Source of the DNA: Tupaia tana
Lineage: Eukaryota; Chordata; Mammalia; Scandentia; Tupaiidae
Length of the DNA: 64,000 bases
Assembly: GCA_026018925.1 (NCBI GenBank)
Contig: JAKSZU010000016.1
Location: forward strand, 81,788,059-81,852,058
Direction: 5' to 3'
Positions 45,201 through 60,200 of the stretch are shown here, piece by piece. The translations under genes were made by a program, and so were the position numbers. Within the stretch, counting starts at the first letter, position 1, and each line of letters begins with the position of its first letter. The notes under the pieces are model-generated. The model saw only the letters and a program-made list of their open reading frames with translations, did no database searches and was not told where the DNA came from.

Positions 45201-48156
45201 TGAGGGAACAGCCGCCCCACTCACTGTAAACCTCAGGGCACCAGGCTCGCCTGGCTCAGAGGACACAGGGACACCGCCCACCCAGAACGACACCGCGGGC
45301 TCTCGCCGTTCCCAGCGTTGGTAGGGTCACCTACCAACGCCACAGCCAGTGAGGGACAATGCCTGCCCACTGGGCATACAAGGACACAGTGGCCCTGGTC
45401 AGACCGCCTGGGTTCTGGCCTGGTGCTGCCCGGAGAGCTCTGGCCACTCTGGCCCCTGACGCAGACAAGAGGCACTTACGGAGTGCTCGTCATGGTCCAC
45501 GCTCTGGGCCAGGACAGGGCTGAAAGAGATGGGGGACAGGGCTCCTGGCTTCTTCCGCACAGCTCGGATCTGCAGGAGGGCCCGAAAAGCTGTGGAGGAG
45601 GAGAGGAGGCTCACACGAGGCAGGCCACCGAACAGGAGCACCACGTATCTTCCATGCTGACCTCCCCACGTCCCCAGGTCAGAGGCTGGATGGGCTCTTA
45701 ATAAAAGGGCCCCAGGCAGGGGGACGAGCAAGGCCTCAACGCACTGCCCAGACTGAGCTCGGAAGGAGGTGGGGGCAGGCAGCCAAGACGGACTGCCCAC
45801 GAGAGGTTGAACTGGCTTCCAATGCCAGCCCAGGCCCACCCTGCCCTGACCTGGCCTCCTGCTCCCAGGTGCTCCCGGCTCTCTTCCAGATGGGGCGGTA
45901 AGACACCCTTCCAGGGGGCCCCTGTGTGCAGGCCCCAGTCCCAGCCACGGCCTGCCCTGTCTTGACAGGGCCTTCCTCCTGGGCCCTGCACCCTGAACAC
46001 ACGGCCTCGCCCTCCATTTCTGCACACCCTGAGGTCCCGGGGAACCTCTACAGGGCACGCTCGCACCCCAACTCCCCTCCCCGAGCCAGCCGGGTCTCAC
46101 GTGTGGGGACAACCACCATGAAGTACCAGTGCAGCTGCTTCCAATCAACAGGTCAGCGCATGGACAAACCCATGCAGACCCGCCCGTCTCATCCTACATG
46201 TGACCTGGGGTGAGGTCCTGCTGACCCCAGCACTGACAGGCAGGTCCAATGCCTGGGGCAGCCCCAGCACCGACAGGCAGGCCCGACGCCTGGGGCCACC
46301 GCCGTCCTGCACGACCTGTGTCAGCACAGGAGGCGGCGTGTGCACTGCCGAGCTCAGCACCGTCGGCCTCCTGAAGGCAGCGTCCCCAGGCAGGTGTCCT
46401 CGCACCTGTCCCAGTCCCCGCTGCCAGCACGGGCCAAGTGGAGGCTCCTTTGACCCAGTGGCTCTTTACCCCAAGGACATTCGGGTCCCTGTCACCCAGC
46501 CTCACAATATGTACGGTGACCCCCACCGCAAAAACCCTGGATTGCTCAGGAAACCAATTCAGCTTCTGTGGGTCCCCACCCAGCGCACTAGCCCATTTTC
46601 ACCTCATTTTAATTTTTCTATCGAAGTATTTTCCAGGCAACTTTTAAAACATTCTGTTCACAGATCAGTCACATGCCCACAGTTCGATGTCACCAAGCAC
46701 CTCCCGGAACGCCTTCGGCCTGACTCGGCAAGCCCACTCTCCCGGAGCCGTGGCTGGGGAGCGGGACTAACCGGTGCTGGGGCGCTGCTGTGGGCCAGGC
46801 TGCTATCAGTGAGAGCCGGGTGCCGGACCTGCGGCCTGGCTGGTTCTTAGCCCACAAGGCCCCGCGGCCCCAGGCTGCCCTGGTCTGGCCAACCTGGAGT
46901 CTCCGGAACCTCCCGCGTGGCAGAAGGCCAGGGCACTCACGGAGCCGGCAGATGGGGCAGTTGTTGGCCTGGTAGCGCAGCGTGTCGGCGCAGGAGGTGC
47001 AGAGGCAGAGGTGGCGGCAGGGCAGGATCAGCGTGTCCCGCAGGTCCGACAGGCACACCACACACTCGCTGCTGTTGTCACTGTTCTCATCGTCTGAGGG
47101 CTGCGGGGACAAGGACTGTGGGTCAGCAGGCTACAGGGCCCAGGGAAGAACAAGTCTTTGAGTCACCTGGGGTAGGCCTTCCCGTGCCGCCAGCTGTCCT
47201 CCATCTCCAGGGGCTGCCCTGGCAATGGAGAGCCGGCGGGCAGGAGGAGGTCACCATGGGGAACTCCCAGGACACACAGCCCGGAGCGAGCCTGTGTCGG
47301 GGCAGTGCCGCTGGTCGGCTGCCCGTGATGGAAAGAACCGCAGCCCGGGAGGGAGGCCATCCTGCGTTCCCAGGCTGCCGAGCCAATGAGCTCGCCGGGA
47401 AAAGGACAAGCATTCCCAAAACGCTGCCCCCTTTTTAAACAGTCAGGAATAACAATGGAGTCTGGGCCCTCTCGGAGAAGGCAGGGAAGGGACCGGTGCC
47501 TGGTCGGCCCTCGGACACGGCAGGCGCACAGCCTCGCGGGCAGGAGACCCGCTGGGTGGGGGCCGCGAGTCCAGGCAGGCGCCCGCTGCAGGACGCACCT
47601 TGGTCTCCTGGTTGTTCTTGTTCTCGATGCCGTAGATCTCCTGCAGCAGGTAGCTGACCCGGTCCACCTGGAGAGCAGAGGGGCAGGCTGGGCCTCACCA
47701 GCCCCACCACGGGCTACAGGACCCCTGCCTGGCCCCACCTGCCTCCGAGATGCCAGGCCAGGACCCCAGGGGCAGGCACGGCTGGGGATTCTGTCAGGCC
47801 TACTCAGCCCAGCCCCAGCTCCAGGGCCAGAGGGGCAGGGGACACTGGCTACCTGCCCAGCCACCCAGCAGCCCAGGGAGCCAGGCTGGGCCAGTGGTTC
47901 TGCCCACCACGCTAGGGCGGGCCCAGCGCCAAGCTCTACCACATCTCTGCCCCAACAGCAGAGCAAAACCACTTAGGACCTGCCTCCCTCAGTCCCCAGC
48001 AGCAACCAGAGTCGACGGTCCCTGGTACCGGGTGGCTACTACTCCCTAGGACCCCCTTTCACAACACGAAGACACCTCTGGTCGGGACCCGCAGGAGGCG
48101 TGGTGGTTAAGGTGCCGGATTCCCACACAGCTGACCATGGTTCTTTCTCACTTTCC

Positions 48157-48187
<31 letters not shown>

Positions 48188-51168
48188 TCTCTCTTTGGTC
48201 AGATTAAAAAAATAGTGACAAATAAAATTAAAAAAAAAAAAAAAAAAGATGCCTCTGTTCGCACAGCCCAAACCAAGGTCTGCAGACCACGTTCTGCCCT
48301 GTACTCGCTCCCAAGCTGGTGGCCTTCTGCTGGCCGTGCTCACAACAGTCTGGCTGCTGGTTTCCCACAGTCACATGGACATGAGCCCCACAAGCTGTTC
48401 CAGTGAGCAGTTCCTGCCAGCAGCTCACTCAAGACAAGGGCCTGGCCAGTGCTGGGGTCCCCTGTCCTCCAGGCTCCGTCTGCCTCTCCTACAAAGTGAA
48501 CAACATGGCTGGAAGCCAGTCTTAGGCCCCAAAGCAGCAGCACACGGGGTTACTGCCGCCAAGGCTCTGGGGCAGACCCAGACTCGTGCCGTTAACATCA
48601 GTCCTGACACCAAGACCTGACCCAGCCATTTAGGGGTCCCGTCCTCTAAATGTTCACAGGACTGAAGTGGGAGGCCACCAGGAGTAACTTCCCAGGAGAG
48701 GACGGCAGTACTGAGCCGACGGGGTGAGCTCACGCATGGCTCCCCTGCTTCCCCTACTGCTGACGGAGTCGTGCAAACCTTCGCCCCGCTCTGAGGGGTT
48801 CTCGGCAGTCTGTGAGGGGGAGATGGCTCGACTCGTTCACCCAGTGGACATACACTGCGTACTGAAGACGTTCCGGACACCAGAGACTAGGCTGGCCATG
48901 ACTCAGAGCTGTTGCTCGTGTGCAGCAGGGTACAATGCACACGCCCGCACCTGCCAGACTCCTGGAGCCTCGGGCCCACCAGGGAGGCACAGTCAACAGG
49001 CCCTGCACAGCTGCTCCAAAGGCAGCCCTGGGACCCCGGACAGTCGTGGAGACCACTGACATGCCGCATGGCTTTTAAATCCAGAGGGGTCACGGTGTCC
49101 CATCTGGTAGACTTACGATTTGCTTCTGCTTCAAAGGCTTCACCGAGAAGCTGCCGTCCACATGCTGCGGAGAAAGAGGTGGGGTTAGCTTGGTCAAGCA
49201 GGCCCTCCGAGCTCAGCCGGCTGAGGCCCTTCCTGGCTAACCCACATCAGTGGCTGGAAAGAGGAAGGGCCAAATGAAGACTAAGACCCAGCGTGGTTCA
49301 CAGACCTGGTTCGAAACTGCCTGGAAGAAGATCCTCCGGCCACTGCGGCCTCCTAGACCCACAGGCCACTCAGCCAAGCTCTGGCAAGGCAGGGGCCTCC
49401 CTGCCTCAAGCAGCAGCACTCAGGTAGCAGAAGCGAAGACCAGTTCAGGGCAGGCCCCTGTGTGTGCACGGCAAGGCCTGGGGCTCCGGGAACGTGAGGA
49501 CAGAGCAGCACGTCTGCAGTTCCAGAAATGCGCTGCTCAAGTCCGAGGATCCGAGATCTTGCAACACTAATTATCCCTGTTCAGTCAACCAAGACCACAC
49601 TCAGGGTTTGCTGGGAAGGCTCGTGGGTTCTAACAGAAGTTTCCAGGTGCTCAACTCCAAAAACAAAGCAGCTTCTCGCTGGGCTCTGACCTGGAGCCCA
49701 GAGGAACGTGTGCTCGAGACGTGCCCTGGCTGGAGGACCCGGGCCGGCCAGTGGTTACAGTTCTCCTGACAATGCCGAGACTGACCACGCCAACTCCACC
49801 GACACCCCACATGGGCACCCCAGGCCCGGAGAGCATGCCTTGCCCTCACCACAGAGGACAGAGCAAGGGGCCCTGGAGCCAGCTGCCAGACCCGGTCGTA
49901 ACCGGGAGGAGGCGGGCTTGGCACTGAAGCCCTGGGCTGTGGACACAGCCTGGGCAAAGTGCTGGAGCGACCAGCACGCGGCTGGTGCCAAGTCCACAAA
50001 GCAGTCGGACCCAGGTCCTCGGGGGCTCTCACTTCCTTGCCTGTCCCAGGTCACAGGCTGGCAAACTCTCCAGCGGCAGAGTCGGTATGGGGTCAGGGGT
50101 GAGCTGCCTCATGACCAGATGGGGACACGTCTGGGCAGCCCACAGAGTCTGCGCCAAGGAGGCAGGAAGCAGTCCCTCACCCAGCTCCTGGAATTCACTG
50201 GGCATCGTGCAGCTCTGAGGACGTGATGACAAGTGAGGGGCCGGTTTAGCCCTCGACATCGACCTAGAAGGTCGCCCCAAGAGGGTCAGCAAAGGTCCCC
50301 TGCAAGGACCGAAGTCTGCCTCGGGAGGAAGGGCAGAGTGAGCGTGAGGCAGGCAGGAGCAGGGCACAGGCGGTGCTGTGGCGGGTCCCTCACAGGTGAC
50401 ACGAAGAGCAGTGGCCTGGAGGGAAGGGGCCGTGGCCCGAGGAGGGGCCCCTGGGAGTTCACTCCAGGGCCCGGAGAAGGCTGGTGCAGGGTGGGAGCCC
50501 TCTCTGTGGTGTCCCGGGTGCTGCAGCTCCAGGTCCTAGAGGTGGACAGGTCTGGCCACCACACTTTAACCAACCCCAGGAAAGCCCCCAACACTGACGC
50601 TCGCTCTGCCTCGGGGCTGTCTGAGAAGCACCCGAGGACTAGGGTTGAACCCTCCGCCCAGGCCTGGCCTCAGGCCCTGGCCCCAAGCTCATCTACTGAC
50701 CTCAGCAGGTGCCCAGGCCGCACGCTGGTGACAGCCAGACGACACTTACCTTTTCAAAAGCAGCCAAGAGCACGTGGGCGTGGCCGGTCACCTCCACAAC
50801 TGCGGGGGAGGGAGAGCGCCCGAGTGACTGGTCAGAGCAGAAGCAGAGCTGCCCCTCCCCGCCCCAGCAGCCCACGGGCAGTGTGCAGGGCCTGGCCGGG
50901 TCCCGGGCCTCCCTGGTCCTCCGCCGACACTCAGGAGGGCAGAGAGGAAAGGCCAGAGGCGCTCACCGTCTCCTTCATCCACCACCGCCTGGATGACCAC
51001 CGGAAACACGCCCCGGTCCAGGTCAAAGTTCAGCTGAGAAGAAAAGGAGGTCAGACGTCAGGACCCACACGGCCAAGCCCAGGGCCGGTCACAGCAGCTG
51101 GAGAAGGTGGGCAGGTCGGGTGGCTCAGAGGACGTGGAAGGAGGTGGCGAGGGCGGCGCTGGGAACCC

Positions 51169-51205
<37 letters not shown>

Positions 51206-54200
51206 ACGCGAGTGTGTGTGTGTGAGGTAAAACGCACGTAACATCAAAGCTGCCATTTTGGCCACGTTTGGGAAACACTGAGTATATCCATAAGGTCACG
51301 CAATCACCATCCACTTCCGGAACTTTCTCATCGCCCCCCCCACAGGAGCACTGCCCTGACTGGCACTGGCTCCCCAGCCCCGGCCACCGCCAGTCTGCTC
51401 TCTGTCCCCAAGGCCGTCTGCTCCGGGCACGGCACACACTCACACAGCACACGGCCTTCGCCGGCCGCTTCCTTCATGTAAGAGCCTTGCACCTCCCAGG
51501 CTCACCTCAGATGCAAGGACCAGAGCCTCACTTTCCGAGGCTGAGTAACCCACTGTGCACACAGGCCACGTTCTGCCTATCCGTCCATGCAGCCATGGAC
51601 ATGTGGGTTGAAGCCCTCCTGGCTGCTGAGAGCACTGATGCCTAAATACCTGCTGAGCCCGCTTTAGTTTTCCTTATTTTCTAATTTGCCAGAAGGCACA
51701 TGTGCTTGCTGGACAGAGACAGAGAGAGAAAATGAGGAAGCACGCCTCCAGGTCTGGGACTTGAACTGTGGCCGGCCACATGGGAGTCCAACACCTTAAC
51801 CACCACACCATCTACTGGCCCCAGCACCTGGCATGATTTTCAAGCTGCTAGAACTACACCTCAAACACGCAGCCCTGCGGAATCCAGCACCTTAACCACC
51901 ACACCCCGGCCTGGCCAGAGCCCAATTTCAATTCTCTCGGGCACACGTGCCTCCAAGCCTACATGCGAGGAAGCTCTGTCTACATCTCTAAAGAGACGCA
52001 CCGGGTTCAGCCCCACAAAGACGTGGCTCACCTGAGGTCAAGCAGCCTCTCACACTGCCTGCCTCCTGCCACCCTCTGCCACCGTCCTGCCCACGGCCCT
52101 GGCCCTGGCCAGTCAGCCCAGCTCTGCAGTGGCTCCACCTCGCCCAGAGCAGCTCCCACCTCACCCGGCCTCCGCAGCGGCTGCACCTTGCCCAGAGCAG
52201 CTCCCATCTCGTCTAGGGTGGCTCCCACCTCGCCCGGCCTCCACAGTGGCTCCCATCTCACCTGGCATGGCTCCCACCTCACCCAGGGTAGCTTCCTCAC
52301 CCTCACCAGGCCTCTCCTGCTGAGACCTGCTCCTCCTGTACCCTGACCCCCTCCCTGCGCCCTGCTGGTCACCTCCTCCTCCAAGTCCCAGGAAGGCTTC
52401 CCTACCCCCCCCCCCCCAAGTAGTGGCCCCCCAGGAAACACTCTCTCACTCCTGACTGCTCTGTGCCACTCACGGTAACCACTGTGTCCATAGTAACAAG
52501 GACAGTCACTGGGTCACCATCGGTCATGCATGACTCCCTGTTGGACAAAAGCTACAGGGACGGAGACCCTGGTTATGTCTGGCCCAGGTGTTTCTTTACT
52601 CTGGGAAACAACCTTTGCTTGTCAGTGAGGACTGAGGCAAGAACAATGACGGCTTTACAACCCTGCGGCCACACTGACCTCCTGAACCCTGTGCTGAAAC
52701 TACAGTGGCAGGCTGTGTGAGTGACGGTGCGGCAGCCACTATAGCTCCGACAGGGCAGACGGCACTCCAAGGAGCACGGGGTGTGCGAGGGGCCCAGCAG
52801 CAGAGCCAGCCTTCACTTAACCGATCGGCCCGCGGGAGGGCCCAGGCCTGCGGTCTGTCTGCAGCACCGGCGCCCTGAGGCTGCCACGGTGGGGCCGGAC
52901 CTGGACCCTGTGCACCGGAACCCTGAGCCCAGCCAGGCCCCACCGTGCACGGAGTGCTCAGGAACAGCAGTCAGAGGAGACACCTGAGCAGAACCCAGGC
53001 TCCGCTTCTCCTCTAAGCCTCACACGAAGCCGGCTGTGGATACACATAGGGACCCATGTCCCCATGTCAGGGCCCAGGGTGACCGCCCCTGCAAGACCCA
53101 CGTCTCCGAGCCTGCTTCCTGCTCTGTGAAATAGGATCATTACTGCACTGACCACGTGGGTCCCAACCATGGTGCAGGCTGCACAGGTGCTGGCCGTGGG
53201 GGCCATCATGGCTGTTGTCAATGTCTCCATCACTGACGACGACAGGGAAGCACTTCTCCCTCAGACTGTCACCCGGAGGACAAAGGAGTCAAAGCGTTCT
53301 ACCCAGAGCAGTCTGGGAGAACCAGCTACACAAACCGCTGGCCGTGGTATGGTCGGGGCCACGTGGACGTGGGTGCTCTGACACAGCGCCGCCCCGCAGC
53401 GACTACACCCCGCATGCACCTACCGGCTGAGTTCTGTGCAAGGCCACTGCCACAGCTGCGGGCCGGCTTTCTTCCTGCCACGAGGGCCCAGAAGCTGCCT
53501 GTCCTGTGAGAGCCCAGGAAGAGGCAATCTCTGAACAAGCCATAGCCCATAGCCGAGCCCACCGGGCCTGACTCCACCTCTGCTCACGGGCAGGTCACAG
53601 GCTCCGGCCATATGGGGCTCAAGGGACAGACTGCCCACACGTGGACAGAAGCTGCAAGGTGTCCGAGGTCTGCAGTCTCTGACTGGGGGACGGGCTAGTT
53701 TGAGTCTGGCTTCTCACCTGCTTGTTATCGGCCTCAACATCAGCCTCGGTTTCCCCACCCACAGAAAGGTTCAAATGCCTCCCTTCATGCACAGCTCTGG
53801 CTGGAACACAGGAGCCAAGGAAACCCAGACCTGGCCTCTGCAGAGGTGGCCGCAGGGCACAGTCGGGACAGGGGAGCAGGAGGCAGCCAGGGAGGACAGT
53901 CACAGGCCATGCGGGGGTGGGGGGCTGCACACACCTCTGGCCACAGCAGACCCGCACGCCCAGGAGAAAGGGGGTGCCGCACCGCCAGGGCCCTGCCCAT
54001 CTCAGGTTCCCCCATGTCGGGAACGCCCCAAGGCCACCTGTGGGGGGGGCAGGCCTTGCTCTGATGGCAGCAGGTGGTCAGCGAGGCAAGAGGCCCCATG
54101 CAGCCTGTTCCTGCCCTCTGCCCAACAACACACAGGAGCAGCTGCCCTGGAGTTGTCCTGGTGACCACAATGCCAAGTGACACTCACTCTGCCTGGACGA

Positions 54201-57200
54201 GAGCTGAGTGAAGCTGGGAGGGGCAGTCACAGCTCAGAAGAGCAGAGGCCTGGGAGCCAGAGAGCCCAAGGGAGCCAGGGCCTGTGCCTGCCCACGCAGT
54301 CTGAGTACCGGCACGCTGGCACTGCCCTGGGCCGCGCAATGCTCCGAGGAACCCCTGAGCAACGCATACTTCTCAACTTCTCTCTCCTGTAACCCGAATG
54401 CCGACAGCGCTGGGGTCAGAACATGGCGGTCTGGGGTGCGCCCAGAGGGCTGCCCGATGGCAGTGCCTACAGCCTTCTTCCCCACTGCCCAGCCAGCAGA
54501 CCGGGGCTATGGCAGACGACCCCAGCAAGCACGCTCCGTACTGATCACGGCCCCCTCCCAGCAACCCCAGGAGGGAGGGCGGCTTCCAGCTCTGGTTTAC
54601 GGACAGGAAGCCAGGGCTCAAAGAGGCAGCGAGCCTTGCTGAACACTTCAAGGAGAGCAAGCAGCAGACTGGGGCCGCCCTCCAGCCTCTCCCACCCAGG
54701 TCCTCCCCACGCCTGGGGAAGACCTCTGCTGCTTTGGACACCGGCCCTCGAGGCTCTGTGCACGCAGCCCTGACTGTCTGCCCAGACTGCACAGACAAGG
54801 TCAGAGGCTGTGGGCCGTCCCGCCCGGCATCTGAGCGCCCTCCTCTGCAGGAGGGACAGCCCGATTTTCCCTGGGAAACCGCCGCTTGCCTACTCTGGGT
54901 CTCGGCGCTCTGGCCAGAAAGAGCATGGCCGCGGCCCAGTGAAGGCTGTGCGGGAGGGCACGCCCCCGAGCACACCTGCCTACTCCTGTGCGCCTCACTC
55001 GGGTGCGCGAACACGCTTCCTGCAGCACGTCTGCACCGCACGTCTATGCTGGGACTGTCCCCCGAGCACGCCTGCCTACTCCTGTACGCCTCACTCGGGT
55101 GCGCGAACACGCTTCCTGCAGCACGTCCGCACCGCACGTCTATGCTGGGACTGTCCCGCGAGCATGCCTGCCTACTCCTGTACGCCTCACTCGGGTGCAC
55201 GAACACGCTTCCTGCAGCACGTCTGCACCGCACGTCTATGCTGGGACTGTCCCACGAGATCGGCTGGGGTCTCCCACGGCGGCTGCACTGGACTGCGGAG
55301 CATTCTGGATTCTGGAGTTGGGCTTAGGAATGTCACCCTGCTCTGACGTGAACATACGGCCACAGTGAAAAGGCTGCGAATGCCACGTGGCACTGACAGA
55401 TGCTGCCCCACAATGGCCCAGGCCCAAGGAGGGAGCCCGGCCCTCACACCCTCACACCCCCACACCCCGGTGACAGCGCCTCCATGGTGGCTGGGGCTTG
55501 GGGAGCTGCACCCTCGTGTGCAGTCCAGCCAGCACTCGGCCCGCAGCCTGCTCAGCCCTTCCTGTGTTTACTGGTCAGAGGGGGAACTACACAGGCAGGC
55601 CCCACGGCCCTCCCCAGCCAGTGAGGCGAGAGGATTCCGAGGGAGTGAGCAGGAAGTAGGCAGGGCTCGGCCGGGTTACCTCGTCTTCCTTCCACTCCGA
55701 GAAGTCGATCTTGAAGGAGGGCAGGGAGAACTGCTGGCTCACCCCTCTCTTGTAGTGGACGGTCTCAGATTGCAGAGGAGGGCTCTTGGGGCTGTACCTG
55801 AGGGGCAGCCAGGAGAAAGGTGGTGACTCAAGGCCTCTGTGCCGGCCTCGGCTGTCCCTCCCAGCTCTGTCTTCTGAGGGACAATAACAACAGGCCAAGC
55901 TCGCTCCAGAGGGCATAGGAGCTGCGCTGCCACGTGACCATGTGGCCACGTGGCCCTCGCTCTTCCATGGGCCCCGCTGCCTCGCTGCTCACTGGACGCC
56001 TAGCCAGGTCGAGCCCAGTATGACCCCTCCTCCAGGCCTCACCCCTGCCGGCACCTCGCCCCTTCCCTCTGGGCTCCTGTTACAGCTTGCTCTCAGACGT
56101 CACAGCGCAGAAGGAGTGCACGCAGCGCCCCTTGCCAGCCGCCCACTCCCCCGCCCTGGGAGACACGTGCTGTGAGCCAGCGCGTGCCCAGCACCCCGCA
56201 CCTGTGCCGACCACCTGGCTCACCCACACGCAGCCCAGACCACCGTGAGCTGTGAGGGCCCCACAGGGGTCTGAGTCGAGGCAAGCGTTAGGCCAGAGGA
56301 CACTGGCAGTCTCCAGTAGCTCACTCTTAGTATTTCCAGTAGCGTTTCAGGGCCACTAGAAATTCCACACCCTCCACGCCGAGGCCTGCTTCCTCTGCCA
56401 GCTCCCTGGGCCCAAGTGGTACCAGGACCAGAGGTCACGGCCGACCAGGGCAGCCGGAAGCACTCTGTCCTTCCAGCTCCTCCGCCCTGGGAGACACCTG
56501 TGCTGCACACTTGTGAGTATCCCCAAGACATGCGAGACCGCGATGGCGGGGCCGAGGGCAGGCCCGACCCCTGGCGGGGCCGAGGGCAGGCCCGCTTTCC
56601 CTTCTCACCTGCTGCCCCCCCAGGCGGGAATCCAACACACAGCCCTCGGCCGCCCCCTCTGCCCGCCCCCCACTCCCACTGCTCTCAGGCAAGCACATGC
56701 ACCTTCCACAAACGTAAAAACTCAACAGGGGGACCAGCAGATGGCGTAATGGTGACATCACTGACTCTCATGTAGTCGACCACGGTTTGAGTCCTGGACC
56801 CAGTGGCTTAAAACTCAGGCCAGGTGTGTGTGGGGAAAATGGAGAAGGGATTGCGGCGTGGCCATCCCCCCGGGGGGTGATTTCTTGCTTTCTGTCTCTG
56901 TCTGTCTCTAGGCAAGCATACATGCTCTAGAGCAAAAATCTCTTAAAAAAAACAGGATGGGGTCTAGAGCTTCGAGGCTGAACACAGGGCAGGCAGCATG
57001 CCCGCGAAAGCTCCGTGCCCTTCCCACGTGCCTCACTCCACACTCCTCTCCCTGGGAGTTCACCTGGATCTCTGTAAAACCCTCTGTAAGAAACTGACCT
57101 AGGGACCAGCAGTTGGCGTAATGGCTATGTCGCTGGACTCCCACGTAGCCGACTATGGTTCGAGTCCCGGACCCAGTGGCTTAAACTTACGCCGAGCGTG

Positions 57201-60200
57201 CGCACGTGTGTGCCCAAGATCCTGAGACGAGAACGGAGGAGAAGGGATCGCGGCGTGGCCCTCCCCCCCGGGGGATGATTTCTCACTTTCTGTCTCTGTC
57301 TTTCTGGCGAGTGCCTGTGCCCTATAGCAAAAACCTCTCCAAAAAAGAAAGAGAAACCGACCTAAACACGACGTGAGAGCTCCGTGAGCCGCCATGGCTG
57401 ATCGCCACAGAGGATGGACTCGTGGGACCCTGACTTGCAGCCGATCGGTGAGACGTGCAGACGACACACCGAGGCTTGGCATGGGGTGGGGCGTCCTGAG
57501 GGACACATCCTTCACCTGTGGGTCCTCACTAGCTCTGGTGGCTGGCGCCAGGACTGAGCTTAACTACAGGACACTAGGTGGCATCCACAGAGAACCAGAG
57601 GTGCTGGCGGAGGAGCGGGCCCCACACGGGGGCAGAAATGAAGGCGGGGCACAGCAGTGCCAGCGTCTCCTACTCCCTAACAGCGCGCCAGCCCGCGGGG
57701 AGCAGAGGCGCCAGCTCCACGCTACGGGACTCACACGGCCGTGCCGTTCAGGAACTCCTCCACCGCCTGGCAGTAGATGGTGATAGCCACACGGGCATCG
57801 GCGTCAAAGGTGAACTCCAGGCTGTAGAGCGCCCGGCGCTTCTCGCTGTCCTCGGTGGGGCTGTCGGCGTCGTCCTTGTACCTGCACAGGAAGGAGGCCG
57901 AGGCCAAGGCCGTGGTCAGTGGGCCGTGCCTGCAAGCCCACCTCCTGCCCAGACACCCGGCTCTTCGTGCAAACATGGAGGCTGCTTCGTTTGTCCAGTC
58001 AGGCCTACCACCCAGGGTCTGCCTGGCCTTTTCTCCCTGCCCACAAAAGGGGTGGTGTGTGGTTAGCCCAGACACAAGTTGAAAGCAGTTTCTAAGCTGT
58101 GGAAACGCGGGCTGGCTCCACCTGCTAGATGCCAGAGCACCCAATCCCCAGCTGCCTCCTGTGCCCAGTGTCTCCTGGGGTACCTGGTTAAGAGCCTCTG
58201 GGCCTGTGGCCCTGCCTGTAGCCTGACTCCACACCAAGGGAAGCAGAGACGGGGACCTGCTCAGCACTGCCCCTGCTTCTCATGCAGCAAGCAAGGCCGT
58301 GTGCTGGGCTGCACGCACGGGGTGCCCCAAGCCTCTGGCGGCAGTCCCAAGTGGGGCAGGAGGAGGTACCTCACAAGGCGGAGGGAGTCCTTCCGGATGT
58401 TCACCAGGCTCCGCAGTGTCTTCACTGGCTCGTGGGGGGCAGGAGTGACGTAGGGAAACTAGGAGGGAAGACCCAAAGTCACCAGTGATGGCCCAGTGAG
58501 GCAGCAGAGGCACGGTGGCCGGCTGCTAGGCCGGGGCTCCCACCCCACAGACACCATGTAGGAAGGGCGGGACTAGACCTGCCCCGCGTGCATCAGCCAC
58601 TCAGCCACGGCCCCTAATCCCACCACCCTCAGCCAAGCAGCCAGCAGATAAGTCCCTGGGAGGGCGGCCACGGTGGCCTCACGCCTCCTCTCTGTGGACA
58701 TGCTTGCTGCTGCCTCTGAACGGGCGGCGTCCTGCAGGGCCCGGATGGTCCGGAGACGCTCAGGTGCACACGCACACGGGTGACATCTGGGAGAGGGCCC
58801 GTCTGTGTGGCTTTCCTGCTGCGACACGGCTAGTTACCCCGGAGCTGCTGGGTGCGGGCACGCAGGCTGCCCCCACTTTCTCACAGGTGTGGGTGAGCCC
58901 ACAAGGGCCTCAAAAGGAGATACTAAGAGACATTCGGAGGCCTGCCTGAGCCAGGCCCTGGGAAGACGTCAAGGACTGGGTCCCTAGTCTCATCGCTGCC
59001 AGCCCTGGAGACAAAGGGTGGCCCCGCAGGGCCCACGGGTGGGGGCAGCACTCAGCCCCGCTCCGCTCTCAGGGCTCCACGTTAACCAGCTGCTCGGTGG
59101 CTCAGCCAGCCTGGACAGCCTGGTCTGGAAGACCCCAACGGATGCTCCAGGGTGGGAGTTCGTACTCCTGGGAAGGGGCCTCCCTTGGCCATTGTCCTTA
59201 CTAGAACCGCTGTTCCGAAACCTCTGTTAGCAGGGCTAGCAGGTGGTATGGTGGTTGAGGCGCTGGACTCCCCCATGGCCGACCACAGCTTAAGTCCTAG
59301 ACCTGGTGGTTTGCTTTCTCACTTTCTCTCTCTCTGTTGAGTGTGCGTGCCCTATGGCAAATTAAAAATAAAATAATAGGGACCAGCAGATGGCATTAAT
59401 GGTTACATCACTGGATTCCCATGAAGTCGACCCCGGTACGAGTCCCAGACCCGGAGGCTTAAAACATGCTGGACATGTGTGCATGTCTGCCCAAGATCCC
59501 AAGAAAATGGAGGAGAAGGGATTGAGGTGTGGCCATACCCCACGGAGGATGAATTCTCACTGTCTTTCTGTCTCTCCAGCAAGCACATGTGTCCTTCAGC
59601 AAAAATCTCTCTAAAAAATTAAAAAGCAAAATAAAATAATAATAAAATTACTTTTTAAAGAGGTTTTTTTCTTTTTTTTGCCTTAGGGCCCATGTGCTTG
59701 GTGGGAGAGTGGGGGACAGAGACGGTGAGGTGGACAGTGAGAAATCACCCCCGGGGGGATGGCCATGCCACAATTCCTTCTCCTCCAGTCTCCTCCCAGG
59801 AGACGAGGCACACATACGTGTATGCGCACACCTGGCGTGAGTTTTAAGTCACTGGGTCTAGGCCTGGAATAGCAATTGGCCATGAAGGAGTCTAAAAACA
59901 TAACCGCTACACCATCTGCTGGCCCCTAGTAAAATAATTCTTGGAAAAAAACAAAAGCTCTGCAAGCTGACCCCACTGGCCCTCCCTGGCGACCACCCAG
60001 GTCCACTGATCTGCGTACACCCGCATGCAGCGGGGGGGGGCGCTCCACCCAGCCCTTTCCCAGATTCCACATCAGCCAAAGCTCCACGGACGCAGCCACA
60101 CCTGCTGACCTCTGACCTCCCCACAGGCAGCCTCCACGGCACACCCTGCCTGATCTCCCAGCACCTCCCCAGGTTTGCCCACGGCCGCCTGGCTGCCGGC

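Larger units (their letters stand above)
51034..55679 (-). other. MGRN1: MGRN1 intron 5
   Basis: 4.6 kb. Holds a (GT)n tract, an L1 3' fragment, SINE remnants, GC-rich low-complexity DNA around 52125-52310 (GCTCCCACCTC-like units), MIR-like traces near 53100 and 53740, and the 96-bp tandem repeat. No extra exon recognised. Confidence 0.55.

Noticed and set aside
54373-55368. 178- to 286-codon ORFs on both strands around 55 kb
   Set aside because: Produced by the 96-bp tandem repeat and GC-rich flanks; no recognisable domain and no splice context.
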